From contig NZ_JARJBB010000004.1 of assembly GCF_029269835.1 (NCBI RefSeq), forward strand, positions 310,001 to 374,000: a stretch of DNA of 64,000 nt, written 5' to 3'. Positions 43,470 to 53,918 of the stretch are shown here, one piece after another. The notes beneath the pieces were generated by a model. The model did no database searches, was not told where the DNA came from, and saw only the letters and a list, made by a program, of their open reading frames with translations. Source of the DNA: Streptomyces tropicalis. Lineage in GTDB: Bacteria; Actinomycetota; Actinomycetes; Streptomycetales; Streptomycetaceae. The position numbers and the translations under genes were made by a program. Numbering within the stretch: position 1 is the first letter of the stretch; each line of letters opens with the position of its first letter.

Positions 43470-43787
43470 TCACCCCGCCGCGGGGCCGTCGGTCCCCTGC
43501 ACCCGGGTGATCTCCGAGAGCCCGGAGACCGTCAGGACCGGGATCAGCAGCGGAGCGGCGATCAGCTCGATGCGGTCGGCGTGGTTGAACAGCACCGTCA
43601 GGCCGGCGCTGTCCAGGTACTCGACGGCGCTCAGGTCGAGGACGAGGGGCTCGGCGGTGGCGTCGAGCGCCTTCGCGAGCGCCTCCGCGAAGGCGTCGCT
43701 GTTGCTCATGTCGATCTCACCGCTGACCGTCAGCAGGGCGGTGCCGTCCGGCCGTCGGCCCGGTGTGAGGGTGAGCGGGGTGGTCAT
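43470..43787 (-). CDS. STAS-domain anti-sigma factor antagonist
   Basis: 105 residues of SpoIIAA/RsbV type. The phosphorylatable Ser lies in [17 protein letters not shown]. Its start overlaps the stop of the 1396-residue kinase/phosphatase gene by 4 bp (ATGA). That upstream protein contains both a PP2C phosphatase and an RsbW-like kinase domain, so this STAS protein is the evident partner whose phosphorylation state it sets. Confidence 0.92.
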   Translation of the reverse strand: MTTPLTLTPGRRPDGTALLTVSGEIDMSNSDAFAEALAKALDATAEPLVLDLSAVEYLDSAGLTVLFNHADRIELIAAPLLIPVLTVSGLSEITRVQGTDGPAAG

Positions 43788-46700
43788 CGGGCGATCCTCG
43801 TGTGCATCTCGACGGTGGTGCCGGACGGGCCGGGAGTGATGGTGACCTGCTGCATCATGGCCTGCATGAGGGCGATGCCGCGCCCCCGCAGCGGTGGCCC
43901 GCCGGGCTGCGGCGCCTTCCAGTCGCCGGTGTCGGCGACCACCAGGTGCACGGCGTCCACGAAGGCCTCCGCGCGCACCCGCACCATGTCGCCCGGTGCG
44001 TGCCGGTGGCCGTGCTCGATCGCGTTGGCGCACGCCTCGCCGACCGCCACCAGCACGTCCTGCATGGTCCGCCGGGGCAGCCTGCACTGGTCGAGCCAGG
44101 AGCGCAGCGCCCCGCGGACCAGCGCCAGTTGCGACGACTCGGCCGGGAAGGACAGGTCGAACGGCGCCGGGTGACGGTACAGCAGCAGGGCCACGTCGTC
44201 TTCGTAGCCGCCCTGCGGGGCCAGCCGGCTCATCACCTGCGTGGCCAGCTCGTCGACGGCGACGTCCCGGCCCCGCTGGACGGCCGCCCCGGCCTCCCGG
44301 ATGCCCGCACTGAGCGGACGGCGCCGGCGCTCGACCAGGCCGTCGGTGTACAGCAGGAGCGTGGCCCGCGCCGGCACCGTGCTCGCCGCCTCCGGCCGCT
44401 TGCGGTCCGGGCGCACCCCCAGCGGCAGCGAACGCCCCTCCTCCAGCAGCCGGCTGATTCCGGAGGGTTCGGCGACGATGCCCGGCGGATGGCCCGCGCT
44501 GGAGTACGTCAGACGGCCGCTGTCGGGATCGAGGACCCCGCAGAAGACGGTGGTGCACACCGCTCCCGGCACCCCCGCGGCGAACCGGTCCAGCGCCATC
44601 AGGGTGCGGGCCGGGCTCGCGTCCTGCAGCAGCAGGGCGCGGCAGGCGCTGCGCAGCTGCCCCATCACGGTGGCCGCCGTGAGGCCGCGCCCCACGCAGT
44701 CGCCGACGACGATGCCGATACGGCCGTCGGGCAGGGTGACCGTGTCGTACCAGTCGCCGCCGACTTCAAGCGGCGGCGTGGCGGGCTCGTAGCGCACCGC
44801 GAAGCCCGCCGGGAGCCGTGCCGGGCCGAGGATGGCCCGCTGGAGTGCGATCGCGGTCTCCCGCTGCTGGTCGATCTGGTGGGCGCGCGCCAGCCCCTGG
44901 GCTAGATGGCCCGCCAGCAGCGACAGCAGCAGCTGGTCCTCCGCGGAGAAGGGCCGCTTGCCGCCGAGGTCCATCCACAGGGCGAGCGGGCCCTCCGGGT
45001 GCTCCAGCAGGATGCCCGCCCCGACGGAGTCGGTGACGGGGGCCAGCAGGGGCCGGCCGCGCAGTTCGCTCAGCGCGCGGCGCCGCTCGGCGGACAGGTC
45101 CTGCCATGCCTGCGGGGCGCCCGTGCCGGCCAGGACGGGCTGGTCGCCGAAGACCGCGGCGAGCACCCGGCGGGCGCGCCACAGCTCCTGGAGCACCGAC
45201 AGCGCGCCCCACAGCGCGTCGGACAGGCTCGTCGCCCGGGACAGGCGGGTGCTCAGCGAGGCGAGGGCGCTCTCCCGCTGGATGGCGTAGTGCTCGGCCG
45301 TCACGTCGCGGAAGGTGCCGACGATGACGCGCCGTCCGCTGTCGGGGTCCCGGGCCTCGTTGAAGGTCGCGTTGATCCACAGCCGGTGCCCGTCGCGGTG
45401 CGCCACCGGGACGGTGCAGCTTCCCTGGCGCCGGTCCAGCAGCTGGGAGAAGGCCTCCGCGACCTGCTGGTGGGCCTCCGGGTCCTTCGCCGCGTCGGGC
45501 CACCAGGGGTGCGCGGCCCGGTAGGGGAGGTCCTCGGGCCCGAAGCCCAGGATCTCGGTGAAGGCGCTGTTGATCTCCACCACGGCGCCGTCCTCGTCGC
45601 AGACGAAGAATCCCTCGTGCAGGGAGTCCACGAGGGCGGCCCGCCAGCGGGCGTGGTGGCCGCGCAGCCGCGCCAGCTCGATGCTGGCCCGCACCCGGGC
45701 CAGCAGCTCCGCCGCTGCGAAGGGCTTGACGAGGTAGTCGTCGGCGCCCGCCTGCAGGCCCTCGATGGACGCCTCCTGGCCGGCCCGTGCCGACAGCAGC
45801 AGCACCGGCACGGCCGCCGTGCGCGGATCGGCGCGCAGTGCGCCCACCAGCGCCAGCCCGTCCAGCCGCGGCATCATCACATCGCTGACGACCAGGTCCG
45901 GCGGGTTCTTGCGGATCGCCGACAGCGCCGCCTCGCCGTCGGAGACGGCGTCCACCCGGTACCCGGTCGTCCCGAGGATGCGGGCGAGGTACTCGCGCAT
46001 GTCGGTGTTGTCGTCGGCGACCAGGACGCGGGCCGGAGCCGCCGGGCCGGGCGCGTAGCGGGGTGCGGCTCCGGGGGCGCCGGGGACGGGCTCCTCCACC
46101 GTGGCCGGCTCCGGGACGTCCGCGGTGTCCTCGGGCAGCCAGCGCAGCGCCTCCTGGACGTAGGGGTCGGCGAGGACGGGGCCCGTACGGCTGCCCGCGG
46201 TGGGGGCCACCGCACCCGCGGGCAGGTGGGCCACGCCGAACGGCAGCCGCACGGTGAAGCACGTGCCCCGGCCCTCGGTGCTCTCCACGGAGATCGTCCC
46301 GCCGTGCAGCCCGATGAGCTCCTTCACCAGGGCCAGCCCGATGCCGCTGCCCTCGTTGGAGCGCGACCGCGCGTTCTCGATGCGGTGGAAGCGCTCGAAC
46401 AGCCGCGGCATCTCTGCCGCCGGCACGCCGACCCCGGTGTCGCGGACGGTGACCACGGCCTGGTCGCCCTCCGCGCGCAGCGCCACGCGCACCGAGCCGT
46501 CGAGGGTGAACTTCAGCGCGTTGCTGAGCAGGTTGAACAGCACCTTCTCCCACATGTCGCGGTCGATGTGCACCGGCTCCGGCAGCGGCGGGCAGTCCAC
46601 CTCGAAGGCGAGCCCCGCCTTGTCGAAGGCGGACCGGAAGACGCTCGCCAGCTCGGCGGTCACGGCGGCCAGGTCGACCGGCTCGTAGCGCGCCTGCATA

Positions 46701-47974
46701 CGGCCGGCCTCGATGCGGGAGAAGTCCAGCAGCGCGTTGACGAGTTTGCCGAGCCGCAGCGCGTTGCGGCGGACCACGTCGATCTCCTCGCGGACGCGTG
46801 GATCGGCCCCCTCCAGCCGGATCCGCAGCTCCTCCAGCGGCCCCATGATCAGCGTGAGCGGCGTGCGGAACTCGTGGCTGATGTTCGAGAAGAACATCGT
46901 CTTCGCCCGGTCGAGCTCCGCCAGCTCCTCCGCGCGCCGCTGCTGCGCCTGGTAGCTGCGAGCACCGGCGATCCCGGCGGCGACGTGCCCGGCGACCAGC
47001 TCCACGAAGCCGCGGTAGCTCTCGGACAGCGGCCGGTAGCGGTTCAGCGCCGCGACCAGGAAGCCGTACGGTGCCTCCTGCTGGAGCAGCGGCACCACGA
47101 GCGCCTGCACCGGCGGCTGCGGCCATGGGCCCGGGGGCAGGCCGGTGAAGGGAGTGCCGTCGAGTTCGACCGTCGTCGTGCCGCCCCGCGCCGCGGTCTC
47201 CACCGGCCACACGCCGCCCGTCCCGCCCGCCGCGAGCGAGGCCGGTGCGGCGGGATGCCCGGCCGGGAGCCCGGTCGCCCCGGCCAGCCACGCACTGCCG
47301 TCGGCCTGGAAGAGATAGGTCAGGGTGAAGGGCAGGTCCGCGGTGTTCCGGCCGAGCTGGCGGGCGGTGAAGGCCAGCACCTCCTCCTCGCTGCGGGCCG
47401 CGCTCGGATCGGAGCCGAGGTCGCGCAGCGTCGCCATGCGCCGCTCGCCGATCACCCGATCGGTGTCCTCGCTGACCACGCACAGCATGCCGACCACGGC
47501 ACCGGCGTCGTCCCGCAGCGGGCTGTACGAGAACGTGTGGTACGTCTCCTCCGGGTAGCCCGAGCGCTCCAGGAACAGCAGCAGCGCCTCGTCCCAGGTG
47601 GCCTCGCCGGTCGTCATCACGGTGTCGATGCGCGGGCCGATGTCGTCCCAGATCTCCGCCCAGACCTCGCTCGCCGGCCGGCCCAGCGCCCAGGGGTACT
47701 TGCGGCCCAGCGTGTCCCGCCGGTAGGCGGCGTTGCAGAAGAACGTCAGCTGCGGCCCCCACGCCATCCACATCGAGAACCGCGACGACAGCAGGATGCT
47801 CACCGCGGTCCGCAGGCTCTGCGGCCAGGAGCCGGGCGACCCGAGCGGTGTCGTCCCCCAGTCCACCGCCGCCAGGTCGGCACCGACCGCGGCGTCGGCG
47901 GCGAACAGGTCGGCGCCCGGCCCGGACGGCGGCTCGGGGGGCACCGCGTCCCCGGAGTGTTCAGAAGGCGCCAT
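43784..47974 (-). CDS. Multi-domain hybrid sensor kinase, response receiver, PP2C phosphatase and anti-sigma kinase
   Basis: 1396 residues. In order: PAS-like sensor (about 55-175), GAF (about 195-340), HisKA with His367 in [11 protein letters not shown], HATPase_c (about 475-580, [16 protein letters not shown]), receiver with Asp698 in [12 protein letters not shown], a second PAS (about 775-890), a second GAF (about 905-1045), SpoIIE-type PP2C ([34 protein letters not shown]) and a C-terminal RsbW-like HATPase ([14 protein letters not shown]). It fuses a phosphorelay to a partner-switching module and is coupled to a STAS protein. No membrane span is seen, so it is a cytoplasmic integrator of general stress or developmental signals. 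Confidence 0.94.
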   Translation of the reverse strand: MAPSEHSGDAVPPEPPSGPGADLFAADAAVGADLAAVDWGTTPLGSPGSWPQSLRTAVSILLSSRFSMWMAWGPQLTFFCNAAYRRDTLGRKYPWALGRPASEVWAEIWDDIGPRIDTVMTTGEATWDEALLLFLERSGYPEETYHTFSYSPLRDDAGAVVGMLCVVSEDTDRVIGERRMATLRDLGSDPSAARSEEEVLAFTARQLGRNTADLPFTLTYLFQADGSAWLAGATGLPAGHPAAPASLAAGGTGGVWPVETAARGGTTTVELDGTPFTGLPPGPWPQPPVQALVVPLLQQEAPYGFLVAALNRYRPLSESYRGFVELVAGHVAAGIAGARSYQAQQRRAEELAELDRAKTMFFSNISHEFRTPLTLIMGPLEELRIRLEGADPRVREEIDVVRRNALRLGKLVNALLDFSRIEAGRMQARYEPVDLAAVTAELASVFRSAFDKAGLAFEVDCPPLPEPVHIDRDMWEKVLFNLLSNALKFTLDGSVRVALRAEGDQAVVTVRDTGVGVPAAEMPRLFERFHRIENARSRSNEGSGIGLALVKELIGLHGGTISVESTEGRGTCFTVRLPFGVAHLPAGAVAPTAGSRTGPVLADPYVQEALRWLPEDTADVPEPATVEEPVPGAPGAAPRYAPGPAAPARVLVADDNTDMREYLARILGTTGYRVDAVSDGEAALSAIRKNPPDLVVSDVMMPRLDGLALVGALRADPRTAAVPVLLLSARAGQEASIEGLQAGADDYLVKPFAAAELLARVRASIELARLRGHHARWRAALVDSLHEGFFVCDEDGAVVEINSAFTEILGFGPEDLPYRAAHPWWPDAAKDPEAHQQVAEAFSQLLDRRQGSCTVPVAHRDGHRLWINATFNEARDPDSGRRVIVGTFRDVTAEHYAIQRESALASLSTRLSRATSLSDALWGALSVLQELWRARRVLAAVFGDQPVLAGTGAPQAWQDLSAERRRALSELRGRPLLAPVTDSVGAGILLEHPEGPLALWMDLGGKRPFSAEDQLLLSLLAGHLAQGLARAHQIDQQRETAIALQRAILGPARLPAGFAVRYEPATPPLEVGGDWYDTVTLPDGRIGIVVGDCVGRGLTAATVMGQLRSACRALLLQDASPARTLMALDRFAAGVPGAVCTTVFCGVLDPDSGRLTYSSAGHPPGIVAEPSGISRLLEEGRSLPLGVRPDRKRPEAASTVPARATLLLYTDGLVERRRRPLSAGIREAGAAVQRGRDVAVDELATQVMSRLAPQGGYEDDVALLLYRHPAPFDLSFPAESSQLALVRGALRSWLDQCRLPRRTMQDVLVAVGEACANAIEHGHRHAPGDMVRVRAEAFVDAVHLVVADTGDWKAPQPGGPPLRGRGIALMQAMMQQVTITPGPSGTTVEMHTRIAR

Positions 47975-48389
47975 GCGACACCCTTTCGCTCAGGCCCACC
48001 GGACCGTGGTGCCGGCACGAAGAGCGACGGCACCCCGATCCGCTCCCGGCACGCTCCGGCGCTCCCGCGGGGGCGCGGCCGGGAACAGTGGCTCCGATCC
48101 GATGGTCCCTCTTCCGACGCGCCACGGCACACCATCCTCCACCCGGTGCCCGGCCCGCGACGCCGCCTGGCGTGGTTGGGCCGTGTGATCCGTAGGATAA
48201 GACAGAGGCACTGTCCGCGGTCGCGCCGGGACGGACACGGGAAGGCGGCCACGCGGGACGGCAGACGGCGCCGCCGGGACCGCGGCCCCTGCCGGTTTCC
48301 CGACCGGCCCCGCACGACCCAACCGCACGACCGCCCCACCGTCCCGTACGCCCCACCCCGCTCCACCACACCACCGCACAGGAGAACCG
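47975..48389. other. Divergent intergenic region between two stress-signalling operons
   Basis: 415 bp separating the leftward hybrid kinase gene from the rightward STAS gene. It must contain both promoters, but no confident -10/-35 or alternative-sigma promoter could be fixed by eye. Open frames here are not protein-like. Confidence 0.4.
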
Positions 48390-48746
48390 GTGACCGACCG
48401 CACCTTGACCGTCGAAGCTGAGACCCACTCCTCGGGTGTCACCGTCCTGACCGTGACCGGCGAGCTGGATCACCACACGGCCCCCCGTCTCACCCACGCC
48501 CTCGAGAACACCCCCTTCGCCCGCGACAGCGGCACGGTGCTCGACCTGTCCGGGCTGTCCTACTGCGACTCCACGGGCATCACGGTACTCATCACCGCCT
48601 ACCACCGCGCCCAGGCCACGGGGTCGAACCTGTTCCTCGCCGGCGTGAGTTCCGACCTGATGCGGGTGTTCCGCATCGTCGGGCTCGACCAGGTCCTGAG
48701 CTTCCAGCCGAACGTCGACAGCGCCGTCGCCGCCCTGCGGCTCTGA
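48390..48746 (+). CDS. STAS-domain anti-sigma factor antagonist
   Basis: 118 residues with the RsbV/SpoIIAA pattern: VTVLTVTGELDHHTAPRL at the start and the phosphorylatable Ser in LSYCDSTGITVLITAY. GTG at 48390 has AGGAGA 6-7 bases upstream. It lies between the hybrid kinase operon and a SpoIIE-type phosphatase gene that converges on it, suggesting a second partner-switching set. Confidence 0.92.
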   Translation: MTDRTLTVEAETHSSGVTVLTVTGELDHHTAPRLTHALENTPFARDSGTVLDLSGLSYCDSTGITVLITAYHRAQATGSNLFLAGVSSDLMRVFRIVGLDQVLSFQPNVDSAVAALRL

Positions 48747-48797
48747 CGGCACGGCACCGGAGTCCGGCGCCGCACGCGCCCGCCGGACCGGGGCCGG

Positions 48798-49997
48798 TCA
48801 GGCAGGCCCCGCGGCGTCGCCCCGAACCGGCCCGTCGGCCATGCGGCTCGCGGCGAGCGCCGCGATGTCGTCGTCCAGCCGCCCACCGCTGTACTCGAGC
48901 AGATCCCCGTGCAGGTGGTCCAGCAGGTCCCGCGGCTCCAGCGCGGACCACGCACGCATGCGGTCGGTCAGCGGATAGAACGTGCCCGAGCGGTCGCGGG
49001 TCTCGGTCACCCCGTCGGTGTAGAGCAGCAGCCGGTCGCCGGGGTGCAGCGCCACCACGTCCTGGTGGTAGCCGTCGCCCGCCAGGACGCCGAGGTTGAT
49101 CGGGGGCGAGGGGTCGGTGGCGTCCAGCTCCACGACCCGGCCGCCGGCGACGAGCAGGGGCGGCGGATGGCCGCAGTTGACGATCCGGACCACCGGCTCG
49201 CCGTCGGGGATCTCCGCGAACACGGCCGTCACGAAGCGCTCGTCGGCCTCGTCGCCCGCGAGTTCCTCGGCCCTGCGGGACATGCTCCGCTCCACCCGGT
49301 GCGCCACCCCGGTCAGGTCGGGCTCGTCGTGCGCGGCCTCACGGAAGGCGCCGAGTATCGTCGCGGCCGTCTCCACCGCCACCAGGCCCTTCCCGCGGAC
49401 GTCGCCGATCAGCAGCCGCACCCCGTACGCCGTCGGCACCGCCTCGTACAGGTCGCCGCCGATGCGCGCCTCCGCCGCGGCGGACAGGTACAGCGTCTCC
49501 ACGCAGATGTCCCGCAGCCGGTGCGGCACCGGGCGGAGCAGCACCCGCTGCGCGGTCTCGGCCACCGACCGCACGGTGGCGAGGGTGCGCTCCCGTCGGG
49601 TGCGGTGCGCGGCCAGCAGCGTCCCGATGGCTCCCACCAGGGCGGTGGAGACGTACGAGGCGACGTAGTGCCGGTCCCACAGGTAGCCCACGCTCCGGCC
49701 GGCGCAGCACGGGGTGCCCGCCAGCACGCCCTCGAACAGCACCGTGAGCACCGTGATCGTCGCGACGGCGACCGGACCGTGTGCGAAGGCGGCGAGCAGG
49801 GGCACCGCGATGAGCAGGAAGCTCACCGGCCAGTCCACGGGCGTGATCGGTTCCACCGCCAGGACGCCGGCCACGAACAGGGCGGGCAGCCAGCGCATCC
49901 ACGGCGGCGGGGCGGGCGGTTGCAGCACGGTCCCGGGGCAGTCGGACCCCACGGCCTCCGGCCGCGCGCCGGGCCGCTTCACGGTGCGCTCCGGCAC
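48798..49997 (-). CDS. Membrane SpoIIE-type PP2C phosphatase
   Basis: 399 residues from the GTG at 49997; the upstream in-frame extension is Pro/Arg-rich and looks non-coding, so the start is uncertain. About four hydrophobic helices (WLPALFVAGVLAVEP, VSFLLIAVPLLAAFAHG and following) precede the phosphatase domain with ARIGGDLYEAVPT, LIGDVRGKGLVAVE, NCGHPPPLLVAGG and LLLYTDGVTETRDR carrying the metal-binding acids. It probably dephosphorylates a STAS antagonist; the convergent neighbour at 48390 is the nearest candidate. Confidence 0.88.
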   Translation of the reverse strand: MPERTVKRPGARPEAVGSDCPGTVLQPPAPPPWMRWLPALFVAGVLAVEPITPVDWPVSFLLIAVPLLAAFAHGPVAVATITVLTVLFEGVLAGTPCCAGRSVGYLWDRHYVASYVSTALVGAIGTLLAAHRTRRERTLATVRSVAETAQRVLLRPVPHRLRDICVETLYLSAAAEARIGGDLYEAVPTAYGVRLLIGDVRGKGLVAVETAATILGAFREAAHDEPDLTGVAHRVERSMSRRAEELAGDEADERFVTAVFAEIPDGEPVVRIVNCGHPPPLLVAGGRVVELDATDPSPPINLGVLAGDGYHQDVVALHPGDRLLLYTDGVTETRDRSGTFYPLTDRMRAWSALEPRDLLDHLHGDLLEYSGGRLDDDIAALAASRMADGPVRGDAAGPA

Positions 49998-50619
49998 CGC
50001 GTACGGCCCCCGGCGTCCCGGGCCTCCCTGGCGTCCCTGGCGTCCCGGGGGAGGGCGAGGGCGGGGCGCGGCCCGGGCGGGGGCAGGGCGGTGCGGCCCG
50101 CGGCCGTGCGGGCGTCCTCGGGATGACACTCAGGCGGCCAGTTCACAGATTCTCCCGGCGGGCTTGATCAAGAACACCAGCCTGAGGCGGTGCCCCGCCC
50201 GCACCTGCCCATTGCTCCACGCACGGGCATGTCCGATCGCCGGCGAACCTTCGACCTGCGCGCGACGGCTCTGTCCTTCGTACTCCCTGCGGCGCCCGCG
50301 GGCATCCCGGGGACCGCTGCCACCCGGGGCCGCGCACGAGGAAGCCCCGGCTGGACGGGGGGTGCCAGCCGGGGCGGTTCACGGGGGTGCGGAGGGCGTC
50401 ACCTCTCGGTGAGGGGCTGCACGGGATGTCGGCCGAACGACCGTCCCCGAGCCTGGGGGAGGGGTACGGGGCCCCGTCCCCTCCGCGGCCCACATCCGGA
50501 TGAACGGCAAGACATCGCCCGGGGTTCCAGTGGCGGCTCCGGCCGCGGGTGATCCGCGCCACATTCGTCCGACCGGGTCCGCGCGGGCGGCGCGCTCCGG
50601 GGCGGTCCGTCGCGGCGGA
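49998..50619. other. Intergenic region with one hairpin
   Basis: About 620 bp between the phosphatase start and the LysR stop. An 11-bp perfect inverted repeat (50344-50354 and 50365-50375) with a 10-base loop is the only clear structure and could terminate transcription of the LysR gene. No protein-like frame was found. Confidence 0.45.
50344..50375. terminator. Hairpin downstream of the LysR gene
   Basis: Arms gccccggctgg and ccagccggggc around a 10-base G-rich loop, about 245 bp past the LysR stop. The distance makes the assignment tentative. Confidence 0.45.
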
Positions 50620-51582
50620 TCATGCCTGCGGACCGGGGGCGGCCCGTCCGCTGCGGGGCGGCTCCGGTCCGGTGGACGACGCGGCCGGGGTTCCCTGGCC
50701 TGCCGTCGTGCGCAGGGCGTGGTCGATGAAGCGGCGGGAGGCCGGCGGCAGGGTGCGGCCGGACAGCCAGGCGACGCCGATGTCGCGGGCGCCCTCGACG
50801 TCGGTGATCTCCAGATAGCGGATCGGGTAGTCGGGAGTGGCCGCCCCGTCCGGCGCGCCCGGGATGAGGGACACACCCAGCCCCGCGGCCACCAGACCCC
50901 GCAGCGTCTGGACGTCGTCGCCCTCGAACCCCGCCTGCGGCACGAAGCCGGCCTCACGGCACAGCGCCTCGGTGACGCCGCGCAGCCCGTAGCCGGACTT
51001 CAGCAGGATGAACGGCTCGTCCGCGACCTCGGCCAGCCGGACCCGGTCGTGCCGGGCCAGCCGGTGCTGGGCCGGGACCGCGAGCAGGAGCGGCTCCACC
51101 AGGAGCCGCCGCCAGGCGATCAGCGGATGCCCGGGGTCCTTGCTGGTGATGACCAGGTCCGCGGTGGCGGAGAGGAGGTGCTGCACCAGCCCGTTCTCCT
51201 CGTGCTGGTGCAGCTCGAACCGGACCCCGGGGTGCTCCTGCCGGAAGCCGGTGACGAGCTTGGGCACCAGCCAGGTGCCCAGCGTGTGCAGGAAGGCCAG
51301 CGACACCACGCCCGTGTCCGGGTCGACCACCTCCGCCACGGCCCGCCGCCCCCGGTCGTAGGCGTCGAGGACCGTGTCGGCGTACTCCTTGAACACCCGC
51401 CCGGCCGGGGTCAGCCGCAGCACGCGGCCCACCCGCTGGAACAGCTCCGCGCCGACCTCGTCCTCCAGACGGCCCAGCGCACGGGACAGCGCGGGCTGGG
51501 TGACGCGGGCCGCGGACGCGGCCTCGGTCACCGTCACGCCCGCGGCCACCGCCTGGAACGAGCGCAGCACCTGGAGATCCAT
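50620..51582 (-). CDS. LysR-family transcriptional regulator
   Basis: 320 residues. N-terminal winged helix-turn-helix (MDLQVLRSFQAVAAGVTVTE, AARVTQPALSRALGRLEDEV, LFQRVGRVLRLTPAG) and a C-terminal periplasmic-binding-protein-like effector domain (FLHTLGTWLVPKLVTGF, ADLVITSKDPGHP, GLVAAGLGVSLIPG). ATG at 51582 is preferred because the ATG three codons earlier abuts the ribosome site. It follows the FUSC exporter gene by 13 bp on the same strand and may regulate that exporter. The C-terminal 25 residues are Pro/Gly-rich and probably disordered. Confidence 0.92.
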   Translation of the reverse strand: MDLQVLRSFQAVAAGVTVTEAASAARVTQPALSRALGRLEDEVGAELFQRVGRVLRLTPAGRVFKEYADTVLDAYDRGRRAVAEVVDPDTGVVSLAFLHTLGTWLVPKLVTGFRQEHPGVRFELHQHEENGLVQHLLSATADLVITSKDPGHPLIAWRRLLVEPLLLAVPAQHRLARHDRVRLAEVADEPFILLKSGYGLRGVTEALCREAGFVPQAGFEGDDVQTLRGLVAAGLGVSLIPGAPDGAATPDYPIRYLEITDVEGARDIGVAWLSGRTLPPASRRFIDHALRTTAGQGTPAASSTGPEPPRSGRAAPGPQA

Positions 51583-51595
51583 CCCCGGCATTCTC

Positions 51596-53434
51596 TCAGG
51601 GCGCCGCCGCGGCCGCGCCGGTCAGCGCGCCCGGCCGGCGGACCGCCGCCAGCGAACGGGCCGACACGGCGTCGCAGAGCCGCTCGGCCGCCGTGATCGC
51701 CCGCTCCCGGTCGTGCCCGGGGAGCCCCGGTTCGCTGCGGGCGTGGGCGACGGCCCGCCGGGCCTCGGCCAGTTGCTGGTAGGCGGCCCGCCGCAGCGCG
51801 TGCCGCTGGGCCGGGGCCGCCGTCGGGGCGAGGTCGCGGTAGCGGTGGGCCGCCGCCAGCGCCGCCTCGGTCCGCGCGGCGGCCCGGCCGCCCGCCGCAC
51901 CGGGCCACAGGGCGAAGTGCGCCACCAGGACGATCCCCGCGGCGAGCGCGGTGTCGAGGATGCGCGCCCCGTACAGCGCCCGGTGGTCGCCCAGCAGGTC
52001 CACCAGCACGAAGACGATCGCGGTCAGGCCGAGCGTGGCCAGCGCGTAGTGGTGGCGCACCCCGACGGCCATCAGGGCGCCGAAGGCGGCCACCGCACCG
52101 ATCAGGGCGTACGTGTCCTGGGTCAGCAGCGTCACCGCGCCGATGGCGGCCACCCCGACGACCGTGCCGGCGCAGCGGTGCAGCGCCCGCCGCAGGACCG
52201 GCCCGAAGTCGGGCTTGTAGACGAACGCGACCGTCATCGGGAGCCAGTAGCCGCGGGGACCGTGCAGCGCGAGCGCGCACAGCTGCCCCGCCAGCACGCA
52301 CACGGCGAGCAGCACCGCGTACCGCAGCCGGTCCGCGCGGGAGTGCCCGGCGGCGGCCGGCGGGTGCAGGGCGGAGGAGGCGTCGTCCGGTCGGCCGGCG
52401 TGCGCGGCCAGGGCGGCCAGCGCCCGCAGGCCGGGGGAGTCCCCGGTGCCGGGGACCGCGGCCCCCACGGGGCGCGGACCGGGAGCGTACGGGGCGGGGG
52501 AGTCCGCGGGGACCGGCTCCCGGGGCGGGAGCGCTGCCGTGCCCCGGGTGATGTCGGAGACGGGGGTCCCGGCGGCCGGGCCGGGCACCAGGCGGGCGGC
52601 CAGGTCCAGCGGGACGCGGACCGCCGCCGCGGGCAGCGGACGGGCCTCCCACACCAGGGCCGACGTCACCTCGCCCAGCCGGACGGCCGTGTGGAGGGCC
52701 CCGAGCAGCGCGCGCCGCTCGCCGGCCGCCCGCCCGTCCCGCGCCGGGGCGCGGCGCAGCACCTGCTGGGCGTGGTCGAGGGCACCGGTCAGCCGCCGCC
52801 GCGCCGCCTCCGCGCCGGGCGTGCCCGCGGCGCCGAGCGCGGCGGAGGCGGCACGGTAGGCGGCGAGCACGGCGTTCCGCTCGATGTGGTGCCGGCGCCA
52901 CAGCCACGGCGTCGCCGACAGTGCCGCCACCAGGGCGACGCCGGAGAACAGCGCGAGCGGCGCCTGCCACCACGGACCCGGCGCCGGGATGCCGCCGCCG
53001 ATCGTGGTGCCCAGCAGCAGGTGCAGGCCCGTCACGGAGCTGACCCGGCCGCGCAGGCTCACGGCCCCCGACACGAGCGCCGCGAGGACCAGGCACACCG
53101 TCAGTGCGGCCGGCTGCCCGCTGCGCAGCGCCAGCTCGCCGGCGAGCAGCCCCACGGCGGAGGACAGGCCGAGGGCACCGAGGCGCCGGAGACGGGTCCG
53201 GTAGGGGTCGGCGCCGTCCTGACTGACCCCCCACAGGGCGCCGATCGCCGCGAGCACCGCCGGGGCCACGTGTCCGGTGACCACCCCGGCCAGCAGCGGC
53301 GCCGCGAGGGCCACGGCGCCCCGGGCCGCCGCCGCGAGCGGCAGCGGGGCGAGCCGGCCGGCGGCGGGGAGCAGCGCCGGCCGCGGGACGGCGCGCGGTG
53401 CGCGTCCCGGTCGCGAGCGGGCTGCTGAGGTCAT
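51596..53434 (-). CDS. FUSC-family membrane protein (aromatic-acid-exporter-like)
   Basis: 612 residues with two membrane halves of about five to six helices each (about residues 35-165 and 375-505) and soluble regions between and after. The second half shows the FUSC motif region GYWLPMTVAFVYKPDFGPVL followed by RALHRCAGTVVGVAAIGAV, as in the AaeB/YccS family. These proteins export aromatic or other weak acids. It is co-directional with a LysR gene 13 bp downstream, an arrangement that fits effector-induced efflux. Confidence 0.88.
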   Translation of the reverse strand: MTSAARSRPGRAPRAVPRPALLPAAGRLAPLPLAAAARGAVALAAPLLAGVVTGHVAPAVLAAIGALWGVSQDGADPYRTRLRRLGALGLSSAVGLLAGELALRSGQPAALTVCLVLAALVSGAVSLRGRVSSVTGLHLLLGTTIGGGIPAPGPWWQAPLALFSGVALVAALSATPWLWRRHHIERNAVLAAYRAASAALGAAGTPGAEAARRRLTGALDHAQQVLRRAPARDGRAAGERRALLGALHTAVRLGEVTSALVWEARPLPAAAVRVPLDLAARLVPGPAAGTPVSDITRGTAALPPREPVPADSPAPYAPGPRPVGAAVPGTGDSPGLRALAALAAHAGRPDDASSALHPPAAAGHSRADRLRYAVLLAVCVLAGQLCALALHGPRGYWLPMTVAFVYKPDFGPVLRRALHRCAGTVVGVAAIGAVTLLTQDTYALIGAVAAFGALMAVGVRHHYALATLGLTAIVFVLVDLLGDHRALYGARILDTALAAGIVLVAHFALWPGAAGGRAAARTEAALAAAHRYRDLAPTAAPAQRHALRRAAYQQLAEARRAVAHARSEPGLPGHDRERAITAAERLCDAVSARSLAAVRRPGALTGAAAAAP

Positions 53435-53918
53435 GGGCTGGACGTCCTTCCCTGGGACGGCGGGGCGTTTCGATCACCTCCAGAATCGGCCCCGGGCCAT
53501 TCATGCGTCCAATGCCTGCAGTTGCTCGATATCATGCATCACGGGCATGTATATTCTCTGAACTGCGACTACTGTCTGGAGGGCTGATCGGCTTCCGGTG
53601 TGAACCGTGACCGAAAAGGTGGCCCTCGGCCCGGACCCATGTCCCCGATGCATGAGTGCCGCCGCGCGGGGCCGCCGTCCGCGATCAACCGTTCGGCCCC
53701 GTATGGGCGCCTTCGCCCGGGGTAGCCGCCAGGTGTACCGGGACGTGCTCCTCCTTCCACGTCCCGGGTGACGGGAAAGTGCCGCGGCCGGGGTCCCGAT
53801 CCGGCCGCGGTACTCCTCCCGTGCCGGACCCCGTCGCCCGGCTTCCGTGCCGGACTCCCACGCCGGACGCCCGTGCCGGGCTCCCGCGCCGGGCTCCCGT
53901 GCCGGACGGCGGGGCGGT
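53435..53918. other. Intergenic region upstream of the FUSC gene
   Basis: 484 bp. The part nearest the FUSC gene is AT-richer (53500-53580) and holds an inverted repeat ATGC-N7-GCAT (about 53534-53550), a possible LysR operator, and on the minus strand an AATATAC that could be a -10. The part near 53820-53905 consists of degenerate repeats of a ccgtgccggactcc-like unit. No convincing gene was found. Confidence 0.4.

Noticed and set aside
44906-48421. Long plus-strand open frame opposite the 1396-residue kinase
   Set aside because: Composition is typical of antisense GC-rich coding DNA, and no motif or ribosome site supports it.
53501-53548. Short leader peptide (MPVMHDIEQLQALDA) upstream of the FUSC gene
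   Set aside because: The frame is short and near a possible -10, but no ribosome site, codon cluster or attenuator hairpin supports a leader role.
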